From Janthinobacterium sp. PC23-8 (GTDB lineage: Bacteria; Pseudomonadota; Gammaproteobacteria; Burkholderiales; Burkholderiaceae_D), in the NCBI RefSeq assembly GCF_002250505.1, contig NZ_NJGY01000001.1:2292892-2356891 (forward strand): a stretch of 64,000 bases of DNA, in the 5' to 3' direction. A model generated the notes under the pieces. The model was not told the origin of the DNA. It worked only from the letters and a program-made list of their open reading frames with translations, and did not search any database. A program made the translations under genes and the position numbers. Position 1 is the stretch's first letter, and each line of letters begins with the position of its first letter. Shown in pieces: positions 1 through 9,200 of this stretch.

Positions 1-237
1 CATCATAGCCTGCCGGCGGAAGCGGCGCGGCGCGCCTGCATCGAGCAGGGCCTGGCCTATGGCCTGATGCCGCAGCGCCTGGCCGCGCCCTTGCTGGCCA
101 CCGACCGCCTGGTCGATCTGCTGCCTGGCCGTACGCTGGCGGTGCCGCTGTACTGGCATGCCTGGAGCCTCGATACGCCATTGACCCAATTGTTGTCGGA
201 ACAGGTGGTGCGCTCGGCGCGTGCCTGGTTGCGTTGA
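1..237 (+). CDS. C-terminal end of a LysR-family regulator, probably ArgP
   Basis: The frame is open from base 1 to a TGA at 235-237, so only the last 78 residues are present. They read as the end of a LysR effector-binding domain. The segment LPGRTLAVPLYWHAWSLDTP, with its YWH motif, resembles the C-terminus of ArgP (IciA/LysG), the lysine/arginine-responsive activator of the amino-acid exporter LysE/ArgO. The stop codon abuts the stop of convergent priA with no gap, so no intergenic terminator fits here. The DNA-binding domain lies outside the window, so the family is likely but the ArgP name is tentative. Confidence 0.6.
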   Translation, partial: HHSLPAEAARRACIEQGLAYGLMPQRLAAPLLATDRLVDLLPGRTLAVPLYWHAWSLDTPLTQLLSEQVVRSARAWLR

Positions 238-2259
238 TCAGATATCGAGCGGATCGACTTCCAGCGACCATTTCACGCGCGTCTTCATGGCGCGCAAGGC
301 CGCCAGCCATTCTTTCAGGAAGGCCTGCAGCGCCGGGCGCGAGCTTGACTCCAGCAACAACTGGGCGCGGTCAACGTTGTAGACGCGCGTCATGCTCATC
401 GGAATCGGATCGTTGAGGGTAATCGCCGGATGCGCCATGCAGTCCTTGGCCGCCTGCAGAAATTCGATGGCGCTCGCCAGTTCCGGCGCTTCGGCGCGCA
501 GCAGCGCCTGAAACAGATACGGTGGCAGTGCCGCCTGCGCTCGCTCTTCGAGCAAGGTGGTGGCGAAATGGTCGTAATCGTGGCTGACCACGGCGTCATA
601 CAGCGGATGGCGCGCATAGCGGGTCTGGATCAGCACTTCGGAAACGCTGCCGCCCTCGGTCTGCGCGGCCCGCCCGGCCCGGCCCGCCACCTGCATCAGC
701 TGGGCGAACAGGCGCTCGCTGGCGCGGTAGTCCTGCGAAAACAGCGCCGTGTCCGGGTTCAGGATACCGACCAGGGTGAGCTTTTTGAAGTCATGGCCCT
801 TGGCCACCATCTGCGTGCCGATCAGGATATCGACTTCGCCGCGGTGCACGGTGTCGAACGCTTGCTGCGCGCTGCCCTTCTTGCGCGTGGAATCGGCATC
901 GATGCGCAGGATGCGCGCCTCGGGAAACAGTTGCTGCAAGCCCTCTTCCACGCGCTGCGTGCCGCGGCCCAGCGGCTGCAGATCGACATTGCCGCAGGTT
1001 GGGCAATGGCGCGGGATGCGCAATTCCAGGCTGCAATGGTGGCAGCGCAGCCGGTGCTCGGGTTTGTGCAGCACCATAAACGAGGTGCAACGGGTGCAGT
1101 TGCTGATCCAGCCGCACGATTCGCAGCAGATCACCGGCGAATAGCCGCGCCGGTTCAAGAACAGCAGCGACTGCTCGCCGCGTTCCATGCGCAGTTTCAA
1201 TGCCGCCACCAGATGCGACGTCAGCCCATCCTTCGGCTTGTCGCGCTCCATGTCGAGCAGTTTGACGCGCGGCAAGACGGCGTTTTTCACGGCGCGCTCG
1301 CGCAACTCGAGCTTGCGGTAGCGCCCCGTCTGCGCGTGGTGCCAGCTTTCCAGCGAGGGCGTGGCCGAACCGAGCACGATGGGAATCTGCAACTGCCAGG
1401 CGCGCCAGACGGCCAGGTCGCGCGCCGAATAGCGCAAGCCTTCCTGCTGCTTGTAGGAAGGATCGTGCTCCTCGTCGATGACGATCAGTTTCAGGTTCGG
1501 CAAGGACGCCAGGATGGCCAGCCGCGTGCCCAGCACGATGCGCGCCTGGCCCTGGTGGGCGGCAAGCCAGTGCAGCATGCGCTCGCCCTCGGACAGGCTG
1601 CTGTGCAAGGTGGCCAGCATGACGCCGGGAAAGCGGGCGCGGATATTGCCTTCCAGCTGGGGCGTGAGGTTGATTTCCGGCACCAGGATCAGGATCTGCG
1701 CCGCTTGCTCGCGCGCCAGCACCCGGGCGCAGGCCTGCAGATAGACTTCGGTCTTGCCGCTGCCGGTCACGCCGTACAACAAGGTCGGCTTGAAGCCTTG
1801 CGCGCCGCCGATGGCGTCCACCGCTTCCTGCTGTGCAGGGTTCAGCGGCGGCATGTTCAGCGGCGTGCCGTCATGCGCCTCCTTCAGCTTGGCCAGCTTC
1901 TTGATGGCGCGGTCGAGCGCCACCGTGGTCAGCACGCGCAGGTTTTTAGGCAAGCCCGGCAGCGCCACTTCGCCCAGCGGACGCTGGTAATAATCGGCGG
2001 CGAACGCGGCCAGCGCCAGCCATTGCCCGGACAAGGGCGTCAGCTGGCTGCGCACGGCCAGCACATCTTTCATTTTCGCATCGGGCACCTCGGTGCTGTC
2101 GGCCACGCCGACGATCAGGCCCATCACTTCGCGCCGGCCGAACGGCACCAGCGCCAGCTGGCCGATCTGCGGCAGGGACGCGTCGTCGCTGCGCCAGCGA
2201 TAGTCGAACAGGGTGTCGAGGGGAGTATCGAGCGCGATTTTCAGAATGCACTGCGCCAT
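238..2259 (-). CDS. priA: Primosomal protein N' (replication restart helicase PriA)
   Basis: This 673-residue protein is PriA, a 3'-5' superfamily 2 DNA helicase that recognises stalled forks and reloads DnaB. The N-terminal 3'-DNA-binding domain covers roughly residues 1-100. Walker A is GVTGSGKT at 163-170, followed by the DEEH box in VIDEEHDPSYKQQ. Paired cysteines in CCESCGWISNCTRC and CHHCSLELRIPRHCPTCG form the two zinc sites inserted in the helicase core. E. coli PriA has 732 residues, so this is slightly short but complete. The ATG at 2259 gives a normal N-terminus. It is transcribed away from the DnaA-box-rich gap that starts just upstream. Confidence 0.97.
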   Translation of the reverse strand: MAQCILKIALDTPLDTLFDYRWRSDDASLPQIGQLALVPFGRREVMGLIVGVADSTEVPDAKMKDVLAVRSQLTPLSGQWLALAAFAADYYQRPLGEVALPGLPKNLRVLTTVALDRAIKKLAKLKEAHDGTPLNMPPLNPAQQEAVDAIGGAQGFKPTLLYGVTGSGKTEVYLQACARVLAREQAAQILILVPEINLTPQLEGNIRARFPGVMLATLHSSLSEGERMLHWLAAHQGQARIVLGTRLAILASLPNLKLIVIDEEHDPSYKQQEGLRYSARDLAVWRAWQLQIPIVLGSATPSLESWHHAQTGRYRKLELRERAVKNAVLPRVKLLDMERDKPKDGLTSHLVAALKLRMERGEQSLLFLNRRGYSPVICCESCGWISNCTRCTSFMVLHKPEHRLRCHHCSLELRIPRHCPTCGNVDLQPLGRGTQRVEEGLQQLFPEARILRIDADSTRKKGSAQQAFDTVHRGEVDILIGTQMVAKGHDFKKLTLVGILNPDTALFSQDYRASERLFAQLMQVAGRAGRAAQTEGGSVSEVLIQTRYARHPLYDAVVSHDYDHFATTLLEERAQAALPPYLFQALLRAEAPELASAIEFLQAAKDCMAHPAITLNDPIPMSMTRVYNVDRAQLLLESSSRPALQAFLKEWLAALRAMKTRVKWSLEVDPLDI

Positions 2260-2360
2260 GGGTCTTGCCTATTCCAGGTTGATAACAGGGTAACAGCGCG
2301 GCAGGCGCACCGCCGGCCATGATACTTGGTCTCGCCAGGAAAGCAGGGCCAGCCAGAAGA

Positions 2361-2541
2361 TAATTCTGTGGATAACTTTGTGGACAAAGCAAAATTAACC
2401 GTCAAAATACGCAGTGCATACAATGCCAATCGCCGTCAAGAGCGCACGTTAAATAAATTAACCTTTTAAAATCAGCAACTTGAAAAGCAGCTGCCCGGCA
2501 GGGCCAAAATGGCAGGCTTAACTCGGCAGCTGTGCATAACT
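2361..2541 (+). repeat. DnaA-box module A
   Basis: In order, this module holds a DnaA-box pair (TGTGGATAACTTTGTGGACAA core, 2367-2387), an AT-rich block containing TTTAAAATCA (2465-2474), CCCGGCAGGG (2494-2503) and a box TGTGCATAA (2531-2539). The same elements recur in the same order and orientation in module B about 412-423 bp downstream, while the DNA between the elements is diverged. This indicates an old duplication or selection on the element layout. Confidence 0.6.
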
Positions 2542-2772
2542 GAGCCATTTCGGCGCTTGTTTCTTGGCATTAATCACGGTCGCCATGATATGCATCAACG
2601 CATTTCCCCCGAAATCGGCACACATGGATACACCGCCGGGCACGGCCGCATGTGGATCACGATGGCAAGTTAACACGGCTTCAATCATCATGCGGTGCAC
2701 CATGCATCTCAGGTAAAACCTGCACATCGCCGCTAAGTCCCGGTTAACAAAATGCTTTTCGTTTTTATCCAC

Positions 2773-2964
2773 AGAATCTGTTGATAACTTTGTGGACAAT
2801 GAAGGAATAACGGCGTCTGCAGGACGAACAACCTTGGCCGATATGCCGGCACGGTTTACCACGCCGCATATTAATCTATTTAAAATCAATGACTTGCAAT
2901 ATCCTCCCGGGCAGGGATTTATCACTGCCTGTTATTTCCGCAGTAAAAAAAATTGTGCATAAGT
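2773..2964 (+). repeat. DnaA-box module B
   Basis: This is the second copy of the module: box pair at 2779-2799, TTTAAAATCA at 2879-2888, CCCGGGCAGGG at 2906-2916 and TGTGCATAA at 2954-2962. An extra perfect, oppositely oriented box TTATCCACA sits just before it at 2765-2773. Offsets from module A are 412, 414, 412 and 423 bp for the four elements. Confidence 0.6.
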
Positions 2965-2991
2965 CGGTTTTCATGCAGTGGTGGCGCCAAC

Positions 2992-3025
2992 AAAAAAGGC
3001 AGGCTTCCTGTGGAAAACCTGCCTT
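2992..3025 (-). terminator. Intrinsic terminator of hemE
   Basis: Read on the minus strand, an 8-bp stem AAGGCAGG/CCTGCCTT (3018-3025 with 2996-3003) is followed by a run of six Ts. It lies about 35 bp past the hemE stop. The loop contains a DnaA-box-like TTTTCCACA, which may be chance. Confidence 0.75.
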
Positions 3026-3060
3026 TGCGGTGCCGGCGACAGGCGCTGGCGGGCGACTAG

Positions 3061-4146
3061 TCAGCGGCCGGCGCGCATGGCGCGGCTCTGGCTGTGCACG
3101 GCTTCCACCATGGCCCCCACCGATTCAGGCGGCGTGAACTGGGAAATGCCATGACCGAGGTTGAATACGTGGCCCGTGCCTTCGGACGGCGCGCCAAAGG
3201 CGTTCAACACCTTGCTCACTTCGGCGCGGATCTGGTCCGGGCTGGCGAACAGGATGGCCGGGTCCAGGTTGCCCTGCAAGCCGACTTTATGGCCCACCAG
3301 CTGGCGCGCGCGCGCCAGGTTGACGGTCCAGTCCAGGCCGACGGCGTCGGCGCCGATATCGGCGATCTGCTCGATCCACTGGCCGCCGCCCTTGGTAAAG
3401 ACGATGGCGGGAATCTGCACGCCATCCTTGTCGCGTTTCAGCTGCGCCACTACCTGCCGCATGTAAGCGAGCGAGAATTCCTGATAGGCGCCATCGGCCA
3501 GCGCACCGCCCCAGGAATCGAAAATCATCACCGCTTGCGCGCCGGCATCGATCTGCGCGTTCAGGTATTGCGCCACCGAGGTGGCGTTGATCGCCAGGAT
3601 GTGGTGCATCAGCTCGGGGCGGTTGTACAGCATCTTCTTGATGGTGTGAAATTCTTTCGAGCCGCCGCCTTCCACCATATAGCAGGCCAGGGTCCACGGG
3701 CTGCCGGAAAAGCCGATCAGCGGCACGCGGCCATTGAGTTCGGTGCGGATCTGCGTGACGGCCTTGAAGACGTAGTCGAGCGATTCCAGGTCCGGCACTT
3801 GCAGCGCCATCACGTCCTGTTCGGTACGCAGCGGGCGCTCGAATTTCGGCCCTTCGCCATCGGCGAAATACAGGCCCAGGCCCATCGCATCGGGCACCGT
3901 CAGGATGTCGGAAAACAGGATCGCCGCGTCCAGTGGAAAGCGATCCAAAGGCTGCAGGGTCACTTCGGTGGCGTAATCGGGATTTTTTGCCAGGCCCAGG
4001 AAGGAGCCGGCCCGCTCGCGCGTGGCGCGGTATTCGGGCAGGTAGCGGCCGGCCTGGCGCATCAGCCAGACCGGCGTATGCTCGGTCGGCTGGCGCAGCA
4101 GGGCGCGCAAAAAGGTGTCGTTCTGGAGCGGAGCAAATTGTGGCAT
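3061..4146 (-). CDS. hemE: Uroporphyrinogen decarboxylase
   Basis: HemE removes the four acetate carboxyl groups of uroporphyrinogen III to give coproporphyrinogen III in cytoplasmic haem synthesis. The protein has 361 residues when started at the ATG at 4146 ([17 protein letters not shown]). A TTG at 4155 would add three residues but is less likely. The diagnostic N-terminal motif [16 protein letters not shown], which lines the substrate pocket, is present. Further conserved segments are [14 protein letters not shown] and [19 protein letters not shown]. It is monocistronic, diverges from the S9 peptidase gene and ends at a clear terminator. Confidence 0.97.
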   Translation of the reverse strand: MPQFAPLQNDTFLRALLRQPTEHTPVWLMRQAGRYLPEYRATRERAGSFLGLAKNPDYATEVTLQPLDRFPLDAAILFSDILTVPDAMGLGLYFADGEGPKFERPLRTEQDVMALQVPDLESLDYVFKAVTQIRTELNGRVPLIGFSGSPWTLACYMVEGGGSKEFHTIKKMLYNRPELMHHILAINATSVAQYLNAQIDAGAQAVMIFDSWGGALADGAYQEFSLAYMRQVVAQLKRDKDGVQIPAIVFTKGGGQWIEQIADIGADAVGLDWTVNLARARQLVGHKVGLQGNLDPAILFASPDQIRAEVSKVLNAFGAPSEGTGHVFNLGHGISQFTPPESVGAMVEAVHSQSRAMRAGR

Positions 4147-4305
4147 GGCAGGCAATCTAGCTTGGGGGAAGCGGTATTATCGCATCCAATTGCCGCAAGT
4201 TCATTGATTCCGGTAACGCTTTGCAGCAATTGGCGCAGCTTGCGCGCTTCCTTTATGATGATGCACGCCTGGCGCCTGGCGCCCCATCGAACCATGGAGT
4301 TCCGC

Positions 4306-6255
4306 ATGACATCGACCACCACCGCCCCTGTGATCCCCTATGGCGCCTGGCCCTCGCCCATCAGCGCCGCCATCGTCGCGGCCGGCGCCTCGCCGCTGGC
4401 GCAGCTGATGCTGGGCGGCGCCGATGGCGGCGATGTGTACTGGCTGGCTGGCAGGGCCAGCGAAGCGGGCCGCAACACCCTGCTGCGCCAGCGCGGCGCG
4501 CGCGTCGACGATGTCACGCCCGCGCCGTTCAATGTCCGCACCCGCGTGCATGAATATGGCGGCGGCGCCTGCGTCGTCGACGGCGACACCGTGTATTTTT
4601 CGCATTTTGTCGATAACCGCCTGTACCGCATCGCGGGCGATGGCGTGGCAGAAGCGTTCAGTACCGGCAGCAATACGCGCTATGCCGACTTGGTGGTCGA
4701 CCGCGCCCGCGCGCGCCTGATCACGGTGCGCGAACAGCATCCCGAACAAGGCCATGCCCATCCCGACAACCAGCTGGCGGCGGTCGGTTTCGACGGTAAG
4801 GAAACGGTATTGGCGCAGGGCCACGATTTCTATGCGGCGCCGCGCCTGTCGCCCAACGGCCGGCAGCTGGCGTGGCTCACCTGGGACCATCCGCGCCTGC
4901 CGTGGCAGGGTACCGAGCTGTGGCTGGCCGAGGTGCGGGCCGACGGCGGCCTGGGCACGCCGCGCCTGGTGGCCGGCAGCGCGCAGGAATCGATTTGCCA
5001 GCCGGAATGGTCGCCTGCCGGCGTGCTGCACTTCGTGTCGGACCGCAGCGGCTGGTGGAATCTGTACCGCCTGCACGGCGGCAAGATCGAAGCGCTGTGC
5101 CCGATGGAAGCCGAATTTGCCACGCCGCACTGGACCTTTGGCGGCAGCCTGTACGGTTTTGTGTCCGACGACGAACTCATTTGCAGTTATATCGTGCAGG
5201 GCGTAAGCCACCTGGGCCGGCTGACGGTGGGTGCGGCCAAACTGGAAGCCTTGCCGCACCCGTACCAGGAAATCCGCGAACTGCGCGTCGGTGCAGGCTT
5301 CGTCGCCCTGCTCGGCGGCAGCCCCACCATCGCGCTGGAGCTGGCGCGCATCGACCTGTCGAACAATGAGCTCGAAGTGCTGGCGCAATCGATTACCGGG
5401 CTGCCTGATCTGTCCTATCTGTCGGTGCCGCGCAGCATCAGCTACGCCTCCAGCGGCGGGCGCACGGCACATGCGTTTTTCTACCCGCCCACCAATGGCG
5501 ATGTACAGGCCCCGGCCGATACCCTGCCGCCGGTGATCGTCATCAGCCATGGCGGCCCGACCAGCATGGCCAGCAATACCTTGAAGCTGGCGACGCAGTA
5601 CTGGACCAGCCGCGGCATCGGCGTGCTCGACGTCAACTATGGCGGCAGCAGCGGCTTTGGACGCGCCTACCGCGATGCGCTGCGCGGCCAGTGGGGCGTC
5701 GTCGACGTGGAAGACTGCATTGCCGGCGCGCACTACCTGGTCGAGCAGGGCCTGGCCGATGGCGAGCGCCTGATCATTCGCGGCGGCAGCGCCGGCGGCC
5801 TGACCACCCTCTGTGCGCTGACGTTCCACGATGTGTTCAAGGCCGGCGCCAGCTATTACGGCGTTTCCGACCTGAAAGGGCTGGACCTCGATTCGCACAA
5901 GTTCGAATCGCACTACAATGACTACCTGATCGCCCCGCAACCGCAGGCCGAAGCGCTGTACCGGGCGCGCTCGCCGATCCACCACACCGACAAACTGGCG
6001 CGGCCGATGATTTTCTTCCAGGGCCTCGACGACAAGGTGGTGCCGCCGCAGCAGTCGCAACTGATGGTCGACGCCTTGAAGGCCAGCGGCGTGCCGGTCG
6101 CCTATGTGCCCCTGGAGGGAGAAGGCCACGGTTTTCGCAAGGCGGAAAACATTATCCGCACCCTGGAGGCAGAACTGTATTTTTATCAGCGCGTCTTTCA
6201 GCTGGCCACGCCGCAAGGCGAGGCGCCGGTACGGATCGACAATCTGCCCGCCTGA
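4306..6255 (+). CDS. S9-family (prolyl oligopeptidase/acylaminoacyl) serine peptidase
   Basis: The 649-residue protein has an N-terminal beta-propeller-like half and a C-terminal alpha/beta-hydrolase half, the layout of S9C acylaminoacyl peptidases. The catalytic triad is visible: Ser495 in GGSAGG, Asp576 in GLDDKVVP and His608 in EGHGF. HGGPTSMAS supplies the oxyanion region. The ATG at 4306 is chosen because GGAG lies 7 bp upstream. The frame stays open back to 3094, but that part is antisense to hemE. No signal peptide is seen, so it is probably a cytoplasmic oligopeptidase or N-acyl-aminoacyl hydrolase. The substrate is unknown. Confidence 0.9.
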   Translation: MTSTTTAPVIPYGAWPSPISAAIVAAGASPLAQLMLGGADGGDVYWLAGRASEAGRNTLLRQRGARVDDVTPAPFNVRTRVHEYGGGACVVDGDTVYFSHFVDNRLYRIAGDGVAEAFSTGSNTRYADLVVDRARARLITVREQHPEQGHAHPDNQLAAVGFDGKETVLAQGHDFYAAPRLSPNGRQLAWLTWDHPRLPWQGTELWLAEVRADGGLGTPRLVAGSAQESICQPEWSPAGVLHFVSDRSGWWNLYRLHGGKIEALCPMEAEFATPHWTFGGSLYGFVSDDELICSYIVQGVSHLGRLTVGAAKLEALPHPYQEIRELRVGAGFVALLGGSPTIALELARIDLSNNELEVLAQSITGLPDLSYLSVPRSISYASSGGRTAHAFFYPPTNGDVQAPADTLPPVIVISHGGPTSMASNTLKLATQYWTSRGIGVLDVNYGGSSGFGRAYRDALRGQWGVVDVEDCIAGAHYLVEQGLADGERLIIRGGSAGGLTTLCALTFHDVFKAGASYYGVSDLKGLDLDSHKFESHYNDYLIAPQPQAEALYRARSPIHHTDKLARPMIFFQGLDDKVVPPQQSQLMVDALKASGVPVAYVPLEGEGHGFRKAENIIRTLEAELYFYQRVFQLATPQGEAPVRIDNLPA

Positions 6256-6264
6256 TTTTTATTG

Positions 6265-9200
6265 ATGCCCAACCCGAAAAGCCGCATGAACGACCCGCAT
6301 TTGCTTGAGTTGCTTGAACAATTCGACGCCCTGGCGCTACCTGAAAAAATGATTTTGGCCTTGCTGGCCATCGTTGGAGAACCGGTCGGCAAACAGGCCG
6401 CCTATGAACATTTGCAGCGCGCCCATATCGTCGAAGCCGACGGCACGCCCTTCAAGCTGATCACGGTCACCAGCATGCTGCAGCGGCTCTCGCGCCTGGC
6501 CCTGGCGACCGAGGTGGTCGGGCGCGGCTTTGCCTGCGAAGCGAAACTGCGCTGGCCGGCCATGCGCGAGGCGATCGAGCACCTGCACTTTCGCGACCTG
6601 TGCCACGCCATCGAAACCATCAACCCGGTGCGCCGCAACTGGGACGGCTATGTCGAATTGCGCAGCTACCGGCAAGGCGTGGCGCGCTTGCGCATTGCGC
6701 TGTTGCGCAATGACGAGCGCAGCCAGGTAGCAAGCCTGCTGGCCGCCTGCATGGCCTGCTACGAAGCGCAGCAGCTGCATCCGCTGATCGAGATCTGCGG
6801 CCGGCCGTTCGAGCCGGCAATGCTGTCCACTATCGTGCCGCAGCTGCAGGACGAGATCCTGGCCGTGCTGCTGGCCAACGCGCCGCGCGAGCCCGCCACG
6901 GCGCCAGCCATCCGCGCCTGTGCGCGCGCGCATTTCGCCGCGCAAACGGCGGTCGGCGACCGGATCGCCCCTGCCTTGCCCTTCGCCCTGGCCGAGGACG
7001 CCATCCTGTGCGGCGAGCTGGAGCAGGCGGCCGCTTACCTGGCCGGCCAGGAAGGCGCGCAGACCCTGTCTATCGACAGCACCATCGCCGTGCTGCGCGG
7101 CGAGCATGCCCAGGCGCTGGCCGGTTTTGAAGCGGCCCTGAAAGCGCTGCGCAAGGAAACGGGCAAGCGCAAGCAACTGTTTGCAGGCATCAGCGGCCAT
7201 CTGTACATGCTGGCGCTCCTGAAAAGCGGCGACGCCAAACACCTGAAGACGGCCGAGACCTATCTCGATATCGCCGTGCATGTCCAGCCCAGCCACGACA
7301 GTGCCGTCTACCAGCAGCTGCACATGCTGCGCCTGGTGCGCGCCGGCGTGATGCAGGCCGAACTGGTGCAAACGCGCCACTGGGAAACCGCCTTGCAGGC
7401 GCAGTTGTTCCAGGGCTTGCTGTACTACTGGCTGTCGTTGCCGCAACTGCCCGAGCGCCAGCCGCAACTGGAAGCGTTAATCAGCCAGGCCGATACGGCA
7501 GGCTACGAGCTGATCGCGGCGCAGGCGGCCGGCTTGCTGGGCCTGATGGGCAAGCCGGCCCAGGAACGCCATGCCACGGCCCTGCGCGCCAGACACGGAT
7601 TGACCGACATGGCGCCCTGGTTCGAACGCCAGGAAGCCTGGCAACGCCAGCTGAGCGCGCTGATCAATTTGCAACCGGGCGCGCCCAGCGATGCACCGGG
7701 CAGCGCGTCGCGGCTGGTCTGGCTGGTGGCGTTCGACACCCGCTATGGCCTGACGGCGGTGGAAGTGCGCGAACAGAAGCGCGACGCGCGCGGCGGCTGG
7801 AGCAAGGGCCGCGCCATGAGCCTCAAGCGCCTGGCCGAAGAAGCGCACGAGCTCGAATTCCTGTCGCCGCACGACGTGCGCGCGGCGGCCAGTATTTTAC
7901 CGTTCAAGCAATATTATTCATCGGCGCCGCGCCATGAAATCGTGCCCGACAAGGCAGCCCTGCTGCTGGTGGGACACCCGCTGGTGTTCTGGCTCGATGC
8001 GCCCGACACGCGCGTGGAATTGCTGGCCGGCGCGCCGGAACTGCTGATCAAGTCGCACGACGGCCAGCTGTGGCTGGGCCTGCAACCGCCCGTGCCCGAG
8101 GCAGCGGTCGAGGTGGTGGTGCTGAAGGAAACGCCGACCCGCCTGCGCGTGGTGCATATCCAGGACGAGCACCGGCGCATCGCGGCCATCGTCGGCCTGG
8201 GGCTGTCGGTGCCGCTGCATGCGGAAAAACAGGTGCTGCAGGCGATCGCCTCCATCTCGTCCATCGTCACGGTGCAGTCGGACATCGGCGGCGGCGTGGC
8301 CCACGCGGAAGTGATCACGGCCGACCCGCGCCTGCACCTGCATTTGTTGCCCTATAACCAGGGCCTCAAGATGCAGATCCTGGTGCGCCCGCTGGTCGAC
8401 AGCGGCGCCTATTACGCCCCCGGCAGCGGCGCCGAAAGCGTGTTTGCCGACGTGGCCGGGCGCGCGGTGCAGGCGCGGCGCGACCTGAACGCCGAGCGCG
8501 AAGCGCAGCGCCAGCTGGTCAAGCAGTGCCTGGTACTGGAACAGGCCGAGGAAGAGCATGGCGAATGGCTGCTGGGCCAGCCGTCGCTGTCCTTGCAACT
8601 GCTGGTGGAGCTGCAGGAACTCGATCCGACCGGCATCGTGCTGGCCTGGCCCGAGGGCGAATCGATGCGCGTCTCCAAACGCATCACGAGCGGCCAGATG
8701 CGCCTCCATATCAAGAGCGACAAGGACTGGTTTGCCGCCAGCGGCGAAGTGCAGATCGACGAAGACCAGGTGATGGACCTGCGCGCCCTGCTCGATTTAA
8801 TGCAAAACAACAAGAGCCGTTTCGTGGCGCTCGGTGACAACCAGTTTCTGGCCTTGAGTGACGAATTGCACCGGCGCCTGTCGGAACTGGCTGCCTATGG
8901 CCAAGTGCACGAAGACGGCGTGCACATCCACCCGCTGGCCGCGTTTGCGCTCGAAGAGCTGGCCATGGACGCCGGTGGCGTCAAGGCCGACAAACTGTGG
9001 CGCGAACACCTGCTGCGCCTGCGCGCGCTCGACGACTTTACGCCGCAGTTGCCGAGCACCTTGCAGGCCGACCTGCGCGACTACCAGCTGGCCGGCTTCG
9101 AGTGGCTGGCGCGCCTGGCCAACTGGGGCGTGGGCGCCTGCCTGGCCGACGACATGGGGCTCGGCAAAACGTTGCAGGCGCTGGCGCTGATATTGTCGCG

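Larger units (their letters stand above)
2260..3060. other. Gene-free region between priA and hemE with clustered DnaA-box matches; candidate replication-related locus
   Basis: No convincing gene lies in these 800 bp. Matches to the DnaA box TTWTNCACA occur at 2367-2375 (TGTGGATAA), 2531-2539 and 2954-2962 (TGTGCATAA), 2765-2773 (TTATCCACA) and 3009-3017 (TGTGGAAAA). Near-matches with one change occur at 2379-2387 and 2791-2799 (TGTGGACAA), 2779-2787 (TGTTGATAA) and 2651-2659 (TGTGGATCA). AT-rich stretches lie at about 2448-2476 and 2866-2891. Box clusters beside AT-rich DNA are the hallmark of oriC, but DnaA-titration or regulatory sites look similar. Whether this is the origin is inference: dnaA is not in the window and genome-wide skew cannot be seen. 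Confidence 0.5.

Noticed and set aside
430..2322. 630-codon open frame antisense to priA, and similar long frames antisense to hemE, DUF885, tex, the receptor and SNF2 genes
   Set aside because: All mirror recognised genes and have the low-complexity composition of GC-rich antisense frames.
2518..2925. 135-codon open frame on the minus strand between priA and hemE
   Set aside because: It covers the DnaA boxes and AT-rich elements, has an irregular composition and no family resemblance; the non-coding reading explains the region better.
3009..3017. DnaA-box match TTTTCCACA as part of the origin candidate
   Set aside because: It lies in the loop of the hemE terminator and outside the two modules, so it is counted as a match but not used as support.
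3094..4305. Long upstream extension of the S9 peptidase frame
   Set aside because: It is antisense to hemE, and a ribosome site with ATG at 4306 gives a normal protein start.
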